17,456 nucleotides of DNA, taken from Actinomycetota bacterium. Lineage in GTDB: Bacteria > Cyanobacteriota > Vampirovibrionia > Obscuribacterales > Obscuribacteraceae. Location: assembly GCA_903970355.1 (NCBI GenBank), contig CAJCIF010000248.1, positions 1 to 17,456 on the forward strand, written 5' to 3'. The position numbers were made by a program, and so were the translations under genes. Within the stretch, counting starts at the first letter, position 1, and each line of letters begins with the position of its first letter. Below, one piece after another: positions 7,102 through 13,210 of the stretch. The notes below the pieces were generated by a model. It ran no database searches. It saw only the letters and a list, made by a program, of their open reading frames with translations, and was not told where the DNA came from.

Positions 7102-8700
7102 TTAACCGTGAAGACGGTTTAGGACTGCATATGCCGGAATGGTGAGGAACTCAATAAACGATTCGTTGTTAATCAATTCGTCTAAGATCTCACCTGCTTC
7201 TTTGAAATGACCTGCACCGCCCTTTGTTAGTGTTTCCAACTGCTCTTCTTTGATTGTTTTGTAAAGCGTGAGAGTTACCATCTCATCTTCATCCGTTATG
7301 GCACTAAGACGGATCCATTGCCAAAGCTGTGCCCGTGAAATTTCTGCAGTAGCAGCATCTTCCATCAGGTTATTTATGGCGGCTGCGCCCTGTCCTCTTA
7401 ACCAGGATTCGATGTATTGCAATGCCACACTGATATTGCTCGTGATGCCAGATTTGGTGATCTTGCCACCTTCTATGTGCGTGCCGAGAATTTGATCGGC
7501 TGTGACGGTTAAATTCGTCAACGGTTTATCTTTTTGATTCGGCCTTTTACCGAGAGCATTGTCGAACACTTCCCTGGCAATTGGCACGAGATCCGGGTGT
7601 GCAACCCATGTACCGTCGAAGCCTCTTTCAGTTTCTCGCTCTTTGTCTTCTTTCACTTTTGCGATGGCGCTATTGTTGATTTCAGCATCTTTTCGGCTCG
7701 GAATAAAGGCAGCCATACCTCCCATAGCATGAGCACCACGGCGGTGACATGTCTCAACCATAAGCCGGCAATAGGCATCCATAAATGGAACGCTCATAGT
7801 TACTAGCGAGCGGTTCGGAAAAATGAAATTCCTGTTCCTGCTCATTTTCTTGATGATGCTGAAGATGTAATCCCATCTGCCGGCATTTAAGCCCGCGGCG
7901 TGATCACGCAGTTCATAGAGAATTTCATCCATTTCGAAGGCGGCTAAGATCGTTTCGATTAAAATCGTCGCTCGAATAGTGCCACGCGCTATCTTTAAAT
8001 AGTCTTGAGCAAAATTGAAAACATCGTTCCAGAGCCGAGCTTCAAGGTGACTTTCCATTTTCGGCAAATAGAAATACGGACCGCTTTTTCTTTCCAGCAG
8101 TTGATGTGCGTTGTGGAAGAAGAATAATCCGAAATCAAAAAGACTGGCCGAGATCGGCGCGCCTTCAACGTGGAAATGCTCTTCATTAAGATGCCATCCG
8201 CGCGGGCGAACAACAAGCGTGGCAATCTGATCTTTGAGCTTGTATTCCTTACCTTCACTGCTCACGAAAGCGAGTTTTCGAGTAATGGCATCTTGCAGAT
8301 TGGCCTGCCCTTCCAGGACATTTATCCAAGTTGGTGAAAGCGCATCTTCGAAATCGGCCATAAAAACATTGGCGCCGGAATTAAAGGCGTTGATCATCAT
8401 TTTCTTTTCGACAGGCCCTGTGATTTCAACGCGGCGGTCTAAAAGATCGGCAGGACATTCTGCTACCTTCCAATCGTCTTTGCGTATATCGGCTGTGTCT
8501 TTAAGAAAATTCGGCAGTTGATGATTGTTGATCAGTTCTTGACGTTTCTTTCGTTCACCAAGCAATTCGAGTCTTCTGCCGTTGAATTTCTTGTGTAATT
8601 CGGCAAGAAAAGACATTGCATCTTTGGTTAAGACCCGATCTTCTATATGTGTGTGAGTGGCGGGACCTTTGATTTCCCAATTGTCTTTCACTACAGTCAT
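7102..8700 (-). CDS. aceB: Malate synthase A
   Basis: This enzyme condenses glyoxylate with acetyl-CoA to malate, the second glyoxylate-shunt step. With ATG at 8700 it has 532 residues, almost the length of E. coli AceB (533). The start has GGGGAG seven bases upstream, whereas the in-frame ATG at 8739 adds 13 residues without comparable support. The malate synthase signature [16 protein letters not shown] is at 265-280, with [12 protein letters not shown] from 114, [17 protein letters not shown], and [10 protein letters not shown] at 362-371. The domain set is that of isoform A; the large insertion typical of isoform G is absent. As the first of four close minus-strand genes it probably sets transcription of the whole cluster, from a promoter somewhere in 8701-8860. 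I could not identify convincing -35/-10 boxes there. Confidence 0.97.
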   Translation of the reverse strand: MTVVKDNWEIKGPATHTHIEDRVLTKDAMSFLAELHKKFNGRRLELLGERKKRQELINNHQLPNFLKDTADIRKDDWKVAECPADLLDRRVEITGPVEKKMMINAFNSGANVFMADFEDALSPTWINVLEGQANLQDAITRKLAFVSSEGKEYKLKDQIATLVVRPRGWHLNEEHFHVEGAPISASLFDFGLFFFHNAHQLLERKSGPYFYLPKMESHLEARLWNDVFNFAQDYLKIARGTIRATILIETILAAFEMDEILYELRDHAAGLNAGRWDYIFSIIKKMSRNRNFIFPNRSLVTMSVPFMDAYCRLMVETCHRRGAHAMGGMAAFIPSRKDAEINNSAIAKVKEDKERETERGFDGTWVAHPDLVPIAREVFDNALGKRPNQKDKPLTNLTVTADQILGTHIEGGKITKSGITSNISVALQYIESWLRGQGAAAINNLMEDAATAEISRAQLWQWIRLSAITDEDEMVTLTLYKTIKEEQLETLTKGGAGHFKEAGEILDELINNESFIEFLTIPAYAVLNRLHG

Positions 8701-8860
8701 CGTGACTCTCCCCAGGTGTTTATTTCGAACCCCATACATCTAGCATGCCACGTATAAGGACGTTCCGCCGCGCGTTTTGTACCGCAAAGCATCATCCAGG
8801 TTGATTTTTTAAGAACTCTTTACTTCCTTAAAGATCGACTTATAGGTCAGCCAGTTGAAT

Positions 8861-9505
8861 TTACTGCTGGTAGTTCAAAGCATTTCCTCTTAAACCGGAA
8901 GCGCCGGTTGGGTTTGAAACCCCGCCGGAAGCGCTCGTTGGGTTTGTTTGAACCACGTTTGGTGGCGTATTGCTAGCTCCGGAACCGGTACCGGAAACGT
9001 TTGATGGACCGCTTGCAGTACTGGTACCGCTCGGGTTGGCACCGAAACCGGCAATGCTGTTTTGTTGTGGCAAGCCAGAGGCACTATTGGTAAGGCCAAG
9101 AGCAGCATTAGTACTGGCAGCACTGGGAACGTACACTGGTACGAACCCGACGCTAAGATTGGGATTATTTCCTGGCGGGGCTAGTCGGCCAATTCCGACA
9201 GCACCGGTAAGACCAGCCGGCGTTAGCAAACGGCCTATACCACCAGCGCCACCAGATCCGCTCGTGGTGCCCGGCAAAGATGATCTAATTGCGCCGGCAG
9301 TTGTGATGGTGGCACCACCACTTGTAGAGACAAGCCCGCTTTGAATGGCTCCGGCTGGGGTGCCGCTATTGACTGGTGACAAGCTAAAGCTTGGATTGGT
9401 TGGGTTGGTGAACGGAATTGGATTAGTAGATTGCTGCGCTCTCACGGGCTTAAAAAAGCCAATAGCTGCAACTGCTAAAACAAGGGCGAACGAAGCTTGC
9501 CTCAT
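8861..9505 (-). CDS. Secreted Gly/Ser/Asn/Pro-rich low-complexity protein
   Basis: This 214-residue protein of unknown function has a clear signal peptide: Arg2, hydrophobic core about 4-18, and cleavage after VRA (residue 23) before Gln24. The mature part is dominated by Gly, Ser, Thr, Asn, Pro and Ala with almost no charge and no Cys. It contains short quasi-repeats such as GIGRLLTPAG/GIGRLAPPG and a tandem 10-residue unit NPTSASGGVS/NPTGASGLRG near the C terminus. Composition fits a surface or extracellular-matrix protein with a flexible chain; no known domain is recognised. AAGGAGG lies eight bases before the ATG. It follows the response-regulator gene on the same strand after 111 bp containing strong secondary structure. 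The signal peptide and SD support reality even though long open frames also occur on the opposite strand. Confidence 0.78.
   Translation of the reverse strand: MRQASFALVLAVAAIGFFKPVRAQQSTNPIPFTNPTNPSFSLSPVNSGTPAGAIQSGLVSTSGGATITTAGAIRSSLPGTTSGSGGAGGIGRLLTPAGLTGAVGIGRLAPPGNNPNLSVGFVPVYVPSAASTNAALGLTNSASGLPQQNSIAGFGANPSGTSTASGPSNVSGTGSGASNTPPNVVQTNPTSASGGVSNPTGASGLRGNALNYQQ
8895..8954 (-). repeat. 30-bp in-frame tandem duplication in the secreted protein gene
   Basis: The segment CCGGAAGCGC at 8895-8904 recurs at 8925-8934, with most of the following 20 bases also matching. The period of exactly 30 bases encodes two adjacent 10-residue units, NPTSASGGVS and NPTGASGLRG. This suggests repeat expansion by slippage or unequal recombination within a low-complexity surface protein. 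Confidence 0.7.
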
Positions 9506-9522
9506 TCGAAATGCCTCCTTAT

Positions 9523-9567
9523 GTAAACGCTCCGAAGCTGCTTCGCAACTTCTCCGCGCGTGTTTAC
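9523..9567 (-). promoter_or_regulatory. Nested inverted repeats in the leader of the secreted protein gene
   Basis: GTAAAC (9523-9528) pairs with GTTTAC (9562-9567), enclosing a perfect CGAAGC/GCTTCG hairpin at 9533-9545. The structure ends about six bases before the AAGGAGG of the secreted protein gene and follows the response-regulator stop. No U tract follows. It may set the relative expression of the two genes or protect a processed mRNA end. Confidence 0.4.
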
Positions 9568-9616
9568 GCTCCGCTCCGCCATTGCTCCTCGCAACGGCTG
9601 CGCTTCGCTATTGGTC

Positions 9617-10294
9617 CTACTCGACCCAACCGGCGCGGACTGCTTTGAGGGCAGCTTGAGTTCGATCGGCGACGGCGAGCTTCTCAAAAATATGGCGAAC
9701 ATGAGTTTTTACGGTCTCTATACTTAGAATGAGTTCTTCGGCAATCTGCTGATTGCTCATGCCGGCAACCATGTACCGGAGCACCTCGTGCTCTCGTTCG
9801 GAGAGTGTATCATAATCCATTTTGTGTTCAACTTTGGGACGGGCTGAGCCTTGCGGGGCTGTCATACTCCGTCCAAGTACTGCTTGCGCAACTGAAGGGT
9901 GAATCCACATCGCCCCTTCTGCGACTGACTTGACTGCCATTCTTAGTTGAGATTCCGAAGCTTCTTTGAGACAGTATCCATCTGCACCTGCTGCAAACGC
10001 CGCCATGACTTCGTCTGAAGAATCACGTGAGGTGAACATTACTATTCTGGTTGCCGGACTCTGCTCTTTGACTTTCTGGCTGAGTGCTATACCGTCCATC
10101 GAGGGCAAACCAATATCTATCAAAGCTACATCAGGCGCAGTTCCAACAATTTCAGTCAAGGCAACCTTGCCGTCAGCGGCCTCTCCTACCACTTTAAAAG
10201 AAGGATCGGCCTGAAGCATCAATCTCAGACCGTATCGCGTCACGTTATGGTCTTCTACGATGAATACTTTGATTATTTTCGTCTGCTCTTCCAT
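9617..10294 (-). CDS. NarL/FixJ-family response regulator
   Basis: This 225-residue two-component transcription factor has an N-terminal receiver domain (about 8-125) with acidic residues Glu14 and Asp15, phosphoacceptor Asp60 in VALIDIGLP, Thr88 and Lys110 in CLKE. All are intact, so phosphorylation control is expected. After a linker (140-160) comes a LuxR-type helix-turn-helix, from LSEREHEVLRYMVAGMSNQQIAEEL at 164 through SIETVKTHVRHIFEKL at 191-206. No histidine kinase is adjacent, so it is an orphan within this window. The ATG at 10294 lacks a strong SD (only GAG-like bases nearby). A TATAAT box lies about 80 bases upstream. The gene directly downstream encodes the secreted low-complexity protein, a possible target or co-transcribed partner. 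Confidence 0.93.
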   Translation of the reverse strand: MEEQTKIIKVFIVEDHNVTRYGLRLMLQADPSFKVVGEAADGKVALTEIVGTAPDVALIDIGLPSMDGIALSQKVKEQSPATRIVMFTSRDSSDEVMAAFAAGADGYCLKEASESQLRMAVKSVAEGAMWIHPSVAQAVLGRSMTAPQGSARPKVEHKMDYDTLSEREHEVLRYMVAGMSNQQIAEELILSIETVKTHVRHIFEKLAVADRTQAALKAVRAGWVE

Positions 10295-10373
10295 CTCAGC
10301 TCGAAATTGCCAATGGGAGTTGGTTGTCGTTTATTGCCGACACCGCCATAGACTGCCTACTCTCCTAAAGGGC

Positions 10374-10379
10374 ATTATA
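10374..10379 (-). promoter_or_regulatory. Consensus -10 box for the response regulator gene
   Basis: On the minus strand this is a perfect TATAAT, about 80 bases before the response-regulator ATG. The best -35 is TTGGGC with a long 19-bp spacer. A sigma70-type promoter is plausible, perhaps activator-assisted because the -35 is poor. Confidence 0.45.
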
Positions 10380-10470
10380 GATGAACTTGCATCGTGCGGC
10401 CCAAAATGATAGTTCCACGTCCGCTCAGGCGATATTGTAAGGCCTAGCGATGGTATCGGATTTGATATCG

Positions 10471-10502
10471 AAAAGAAAAAGACCTGTCAACAACAGGTCT
10501 TT
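10471..10502 (-). terminator. Rho-independent terminator of the small orphan gene
   Basis: AAAGACCTGT (10478-10487) and ACAGGTCTTT (10493-10502) form a perfect 10-bp stem with a five-base loop. On the minus strand the stem is followed by TTTTTCTTTT (10480 down to 10471). This is the clearest intrinsic terminator in the window. It lies about 50 bases beyond the stop of the 61-residue gene, which supports that gene being real. Confidence 0.9.
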
Positions 10503-10549
10503 CTAGTGCATTCTGATTGAGAGCAGGTGCAATTAGTTAGGTTCAAAGT

Positions 10550-10735
10550 TTAGGCAGCGCCTAATTGAGCCTGCATATTTTCATGCCAAGTACGCTTGGC
10601 GCTGTTCCCGTCAATAACTGCGAAAAAGTGATTGAATCTCAATACGTTCGAATTTCTCTTCTCTTGATTGACCAACGCATCATTGGTAATCACCGTTAAC
10701 TTTAATGTGGAATTTTTGTTCTTAGAAGTTTTCAT
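10550..10735 (-). CDS. Small orphan protein, 61 residues, unknown function
   Basis: The protein is not recognised. It is Asn-rich (NKNS, NQEKRNSN, NMQ), has a basic N-terminal third, a hydrophobic centre around RFNHFFAVIDG (33-43) and a C terminus RTWHENMQAQLGAA. It has no Cys, no signal peptide and no transmembrane helix. Reality is supported by AAGGAG nine bases before the ATG and by a perfect intrinsic terminator about 50 bases after the stop, with no other gene between. It appears to be an independent transcription unit on the minus strand, behind a long, potentially structured leader. It could be a small regulatory protein or peptide precursor, but nothing in the sequence decides this. 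Confidence 0.68.
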   Translation of the reverse strand: MKTSKNKNSTLKLTVITNDALVNQEKRNSNVLRFNHFFAVIDGNSAKRTWHENMQAQLGAA

Positions 10736-10778
10736 TTGCCTGCGCTCCTTGCTCTCAATACCAACATCCTACTTGTCT

Positions 10779-10925
10779 GAAGTGCCCTCTGTAATCCAGC
10801 CTGCAAGTTATCCAGCAGGCGGGGTAGGTGAACTCGCTTCTGGTAGTCCCCCGAGCTAGCTCAACCGTGGAAGTGCCTACCGTACAGGCTCTTTTCGGAG
10901 AAGTTCCTACCTCAATCGGGAACTT
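10779..10925. other. Potentially structured RNA region of unknown strand
   Basis: This gene-free stretch holds several helices. GCCTGC/GCAGGC (10799-10804, 10815-10820) competes with the longer-range AGCCTG/CAGGCT (10798-10803, 10885-10890). GGTAGG/CCTACC pairs 10823-10828 with 10876-10881. AAGTTCC/GGAACTT (10901-10907, 10919-10925) forms a separate hairpin. GAAGTGCC occurs at 10779-10786 and 10870-10877, with a variant 30 bp later at 10900. It could be a 5' leader of the small minus-strand gene or a free small RNA. I could not match it to tmRNA, RNase P or SRP RNA by their conserved motifs. Confidence 0.4.
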
Positions 10926-11022
10926 GTGTGACCCTTCCGTTATCGGTTCGCTTCAATTTGAAAAAAAAGAATTTTAAGCGGGCTGTGCTGTAATTGAGCG
11001 TTTTTGGATTTCAGAAGCTCTG
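10926..11022. other. Intergenic stretch with A/T tract, no gene seen
   Basis: This stretch contains an eight-base A run within an AT-rich patch (10955-10976) flanked by CGCTT/AAGCG arms (10970 side AAGCG, 10950 side CGCTT). On the minus strand the A run reads as eight T, but no stable GC-rich hairpin directly precedes it, so a terminator is not called. No open frame with an SD was found. Confidence 0.4.
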
Positions 11023-11052
11023 TTGAGAGGCACAAAGCAACGCCACTATATA
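11023..11052 (+). promoter_or_regulatory. Candidate sigma70-type promoter for the tandem paralogues
   Basis: TTGAGA (11023-11028, five of six to TTGACA) is followed after 18 bases by TATATA (11047-11052, four of six to TATAAT). A transcript would start near 11060 and carry a leader of about 230 bases before the ATG at 11290. The -10 lies in the loop of a GCCAC/GTGGC inverted repeat (11042-11059), a possible operator. Confidence 0.4.
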
Positions 11053-11159
11053 TGGTGGCAAACAGAAATTGCAGTTAGACGAAGTTGTTAGTGACTTGTT
11101 TCCTTTTCGGATTTCGGTCCTATGGCTTTTCCATTTGTGCACCTTTGCTGTGCTTTACC

Positions 11160-11191
11160 AAGGAGCCGGCACTATGTTGGCAACTGCTTAA
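11160..11191 (+). other. Leader mini-ORF with strong SD (MLATA)
   Basis: AAGGAG (11160-11165) lies eight bases before an ATG at 11174 that is followed by only four more codons and TAA (11189-11191). It falls in the predicted leader of the tandem paralogue operon, about 100 bases before the first gene. It might be a regulatory upstream ORF; such a short frame can also arise by chance. Confidence 0.3.
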
Positions 11192-11217
11192 TTTGCAGCA
11201 AAGCTAAAACAAAAACC

Positions 11218-11286
11218 CATGTTTAAGCATGATCAATCATAATGGTGGGCAGATATTTTATGGCGGGGTATTGCGACAGGGGTCGC
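11218..11286 (+). promoter_or_regulatory. Inverted repeats and SD-containing hairpin before the first paralogue
   Basis: Short symmetric arms CATG/CATG (11218-11231) and ATGAT/ATCAT (11229-11240) overlap. Immediately before the gene, GCGAC (11273-11277) and GTCGC (11282-11286) form a 5-bp hairpin whose loop and 3' arm hold the AGGGG ribosome binding site. Translation of the operon may therefore be limited by local structure. Only the symmetry is seen. Confidence 0.35.
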
Positions 11287-11289
11287 CAC

Positions 11290-13191
11290 ATGCAGTCTAT
11301 TACTGACAGGTTCCAGCTCGGGCAACTGGCCATTAACCTTGGCTTGATTGACGAGCGCAATTTATCTGAAGCGCTTGCGCTTTCAGGCGATACCGGTTTA
11401 CCGGTTGGACGCGTCCTTGTCATGTCTGCGCTCATGAGCGAGCGCGATCTAGATAACTTGGTTAGATGCCAAACCCTTTTGCGCGAAGAGATGGTAGATG
11501 TGCGGACAGTCGCCAAGGCCATGGAAATTGCACGTTATCAGGCGCTTTCCATCGACGATGCCTTATATCAATGTGGTTGGATACCGCCCGATCAGGGCGA
11601 ACCACTGCCTCTCGGTCAGCTCTTAGTCGATGCGAAGATAATCGCCGACGATCAACTTGAAGCCGCCCTTAAACAACAAGAGAAGGTCAATCTTCCCCTG
11701 GGAAGAGTGCTAGTTCTAAGCGGCGTCATTCCGGAAGCCTTATTAACAGCGGGAATTAACGCCCAGATTATGGTTAGGGACAAAAAGCTGGACCGAAACC
11801 AAGCTGTTGAAGCCCTCAAGGAAACCAAGAAACGGCAGATACCCCTTGAGAGCTTTCTCAAAACAAAGGGCTTCTATGAAATGCCCAATCGCAATTGCCC
11901 TCGTCTGGGAGAGCTTTTGCGGGTTGCCGGTTTGGTATCGGATGCAGAACTGATAACGGCTCTCGAACATGGTCTTACCCTCCAGAAGCCAATTGGGGAA
12001 GTTCTTGTTGAAGCGCATCTCGTTTCCCGAACTGTAATGGAATCAGCACTCAAGCTTCAGAACTACATAACGGAAGGCAAGATTCGGCTGGACCAGGCTC
12101 GTTCCATCCTAATGTCCGTGAACGATGGGATGACGTTCGAAGAGGCCACAAACCAAGATACAAAGCCGCCCGAGCGCTTGGCTGAGGCGCGAGAGCGCAT
12201 GTCGTTTTTAACTTTTCTGGAAAATCTCAAGCAAATTGATGAATCTTCTCTCGAAAGCGCCTTTGAAATAGCCAAGATGAATACAAATCTGGTGAAGCAA
12301 ATACTTTTACTGGGACAGTTAACCAATGAAGCCAGTCTAGAAAGAGCGGAAGAATGCTACCGCCTTGCTTTAAGCGGCAAACTCACCATGGAGCATTCCT
12401 ATATTGTTTTTGAATACGCGCAAAGACGAGCCATTAACATCTCCGAGGCTCTTAAAGAACTCAACTGGCAGCAAGGCGGTCCGGACAATACTCAAGCCGC
12501 AAGTCGCCAACCTGCTCCCGGCCAGCATCTAAGTTCTGGCCAGATCGTTGCTCTACGCGACAGCGCCATTCAACTCGACAGCCGCGGCGACTTTTTTGCC
12601 GCTCGCGAGATATTCGAGAAACTACTGGTTGAACTTGTAAACAGAGATGAAACCTGGTATCTCAACTGTCTGGATGCACTGGCTCAAACCTGCATTCACT
12701 GCCGAGATCTCGAATCAGCAGAACGCTATTCCAATGAAGCTTTAAGACGCAAGAAAGAACTTTTTGGCAATGAAAGCATGGAAGCGGCAGTTGCCATCGA
12801 CGGCCTTGGTAAGCTGCATTACTTTCAACAGCGCTTTTCCGAGGCTCTCGATTGTGCCAATGAATACATTCGTCTTTGCCGCAAGAATCTCGGGCCGGAA
12901 CATCCACACGTTGCCTGCGGCTGGCAAAACGTTGCTTCCGTTCACTATGCCCGCAAAGAAATTAGACAAGCAGTTCGCGGTTATGAAATAGCGGTAGACA
13001 TCTGCCGTAAATCTCTCGGTCCTAGCCATCCAACCACAATTCGGCTCGAACGCAATTACAACATTGCTGCACAAGCATTGGAAGAAGCGCAAATCGAACC
13101 CGTGCGCGGTGTCGGTGTGATCACCGGAAGTTGGCGGACCATTACAGTTCCTGCCGATGCCGAGTTGCATCAGCTAACTTCGGAAAATTGA
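11290..13191 (+). CDS. GspE-N/MshEN-like repeat array plus TPR protein (paralogue 1)
   Basis: This 633-residue protein lacks signal peptide and membrane helices, so it is cytoplasmic. Residues about 8-260 hold six half-motifs of the type (P/R)xG..L....(I/L)....L..AL..Q, at about 8-31, 38-61, 107-130, 136-159, 205-228 and 234-257, with degenerate units continuing to about 390. These resemble the GspE N-terminal (MshEN) motif, which binds c-di-GMP in some type II secretion and MSHA ATPases, but no ATPase domain follows. A Gln/Pro/Ala linker (about 397-412) leads to four kinesin-light-chain-like TPRs (about 416-574). The C terminus carries GVITGSWRTITVP (609-621). The ATG at 11290 is preferred over 11242 because the paralogue aligns from residue 1 and AGGGG lies seven bases upstream. 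Nineteen bases separate it from paralogue 2. Probably a scaffold or effector; function unproven. Confidence 0.82.
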   Translation: MQSITDRFQLGQLAINLGLIDERNLSEALALSGDTGLPVGRVLVMSALMSERDLDNLVRCQTLLREEMVDVRTVAKAMEIARYQALSIDDALYQCGWIPPDQGEPLPLGQLLVDAKIIADDQLEAALKQQEKVNLPLGRVLVLSGVIPEALLTAGINAQIMVRDKKLDRNQAVEALKETKKRQIPLESFLKTKGFYEMPNRNCPRLGELLRVAGLVSDAELITALEHGLTLQKPIGEVLVEAHLVSRTVMESALKLQNYITEGKIRLDQARSILMSVNDGMTFEEATNQDTKPPERLAEARERMSFLTFLENLKQIDESSLESAFEIAKMNTNLVKQILLLGQLTNEASLERAEECYRLALSGKLTMEHSYIVFEYAQRRAINISEALKELNWQQGGPDNTQAASRQPAPGQHLSSGQIVALRDSAIQLDSRGDFFAAREIFEKLLVELVNRDETWYLNCLDALAQTCIHCRDLESAERYSNEALRRKKELFGNESMEAAVAIDGLGKLHYFQQRFSEALDCANEYIRLCRKNLGPEHPHVACGWQNVASVHYARKEIRQAVRGYEIAVDICRKSLGPSHPTTIRLERNYNIAAQALEEAQIEPVRGVGVITGSWRTITVPADAELHQLTSEN

Positions 13192-13210
13192 TTTAGAGGG
13201 TTGCACGGAA

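Noticed and set aside
8701..8739. Thirteen-residue longer start for malate synthase (ATG at 8739).
   Set aside because: ATG at 8700 has GGGGAG at seven bases and gives the usual family length.
8817..8834. TCTTTA/TAAAGA hairpin after the secreted protein gene as a terminator.
   Set aside because: The stem is AT-rich and the nearby T run is on the wrong side for a minus-strand transcript.
8970..9659. Long plus-strand open frames opposite the secreted protein gene (124 and 104 codons).
   Set aside because: No SD, Ala/Pro/Leu-rich composition typical of the antisense of a Gly/Ser/Pro-rich gene, and the minus strand has a signal peptide and a strong SD.
10668..10859. Plus-strand 63-codon frame opposite the small orphan gene.
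   Set aside because: No SD; the minus-strand frame has an SD and a terminator.
10840..10870. Resemblance of TAGTCCCCCGAGC to part of E. coli 6S RNA.
   Set aside because: The match is short and I could not build the full 6S closing stem and bubble; recorded only as a structured region.
11242..11289. Sixteen-residue longer start for paralogue 1.
   Set aside because: Paralogue 2 aligns only from the Met at 11290, which also has an SD-like AGGGG.
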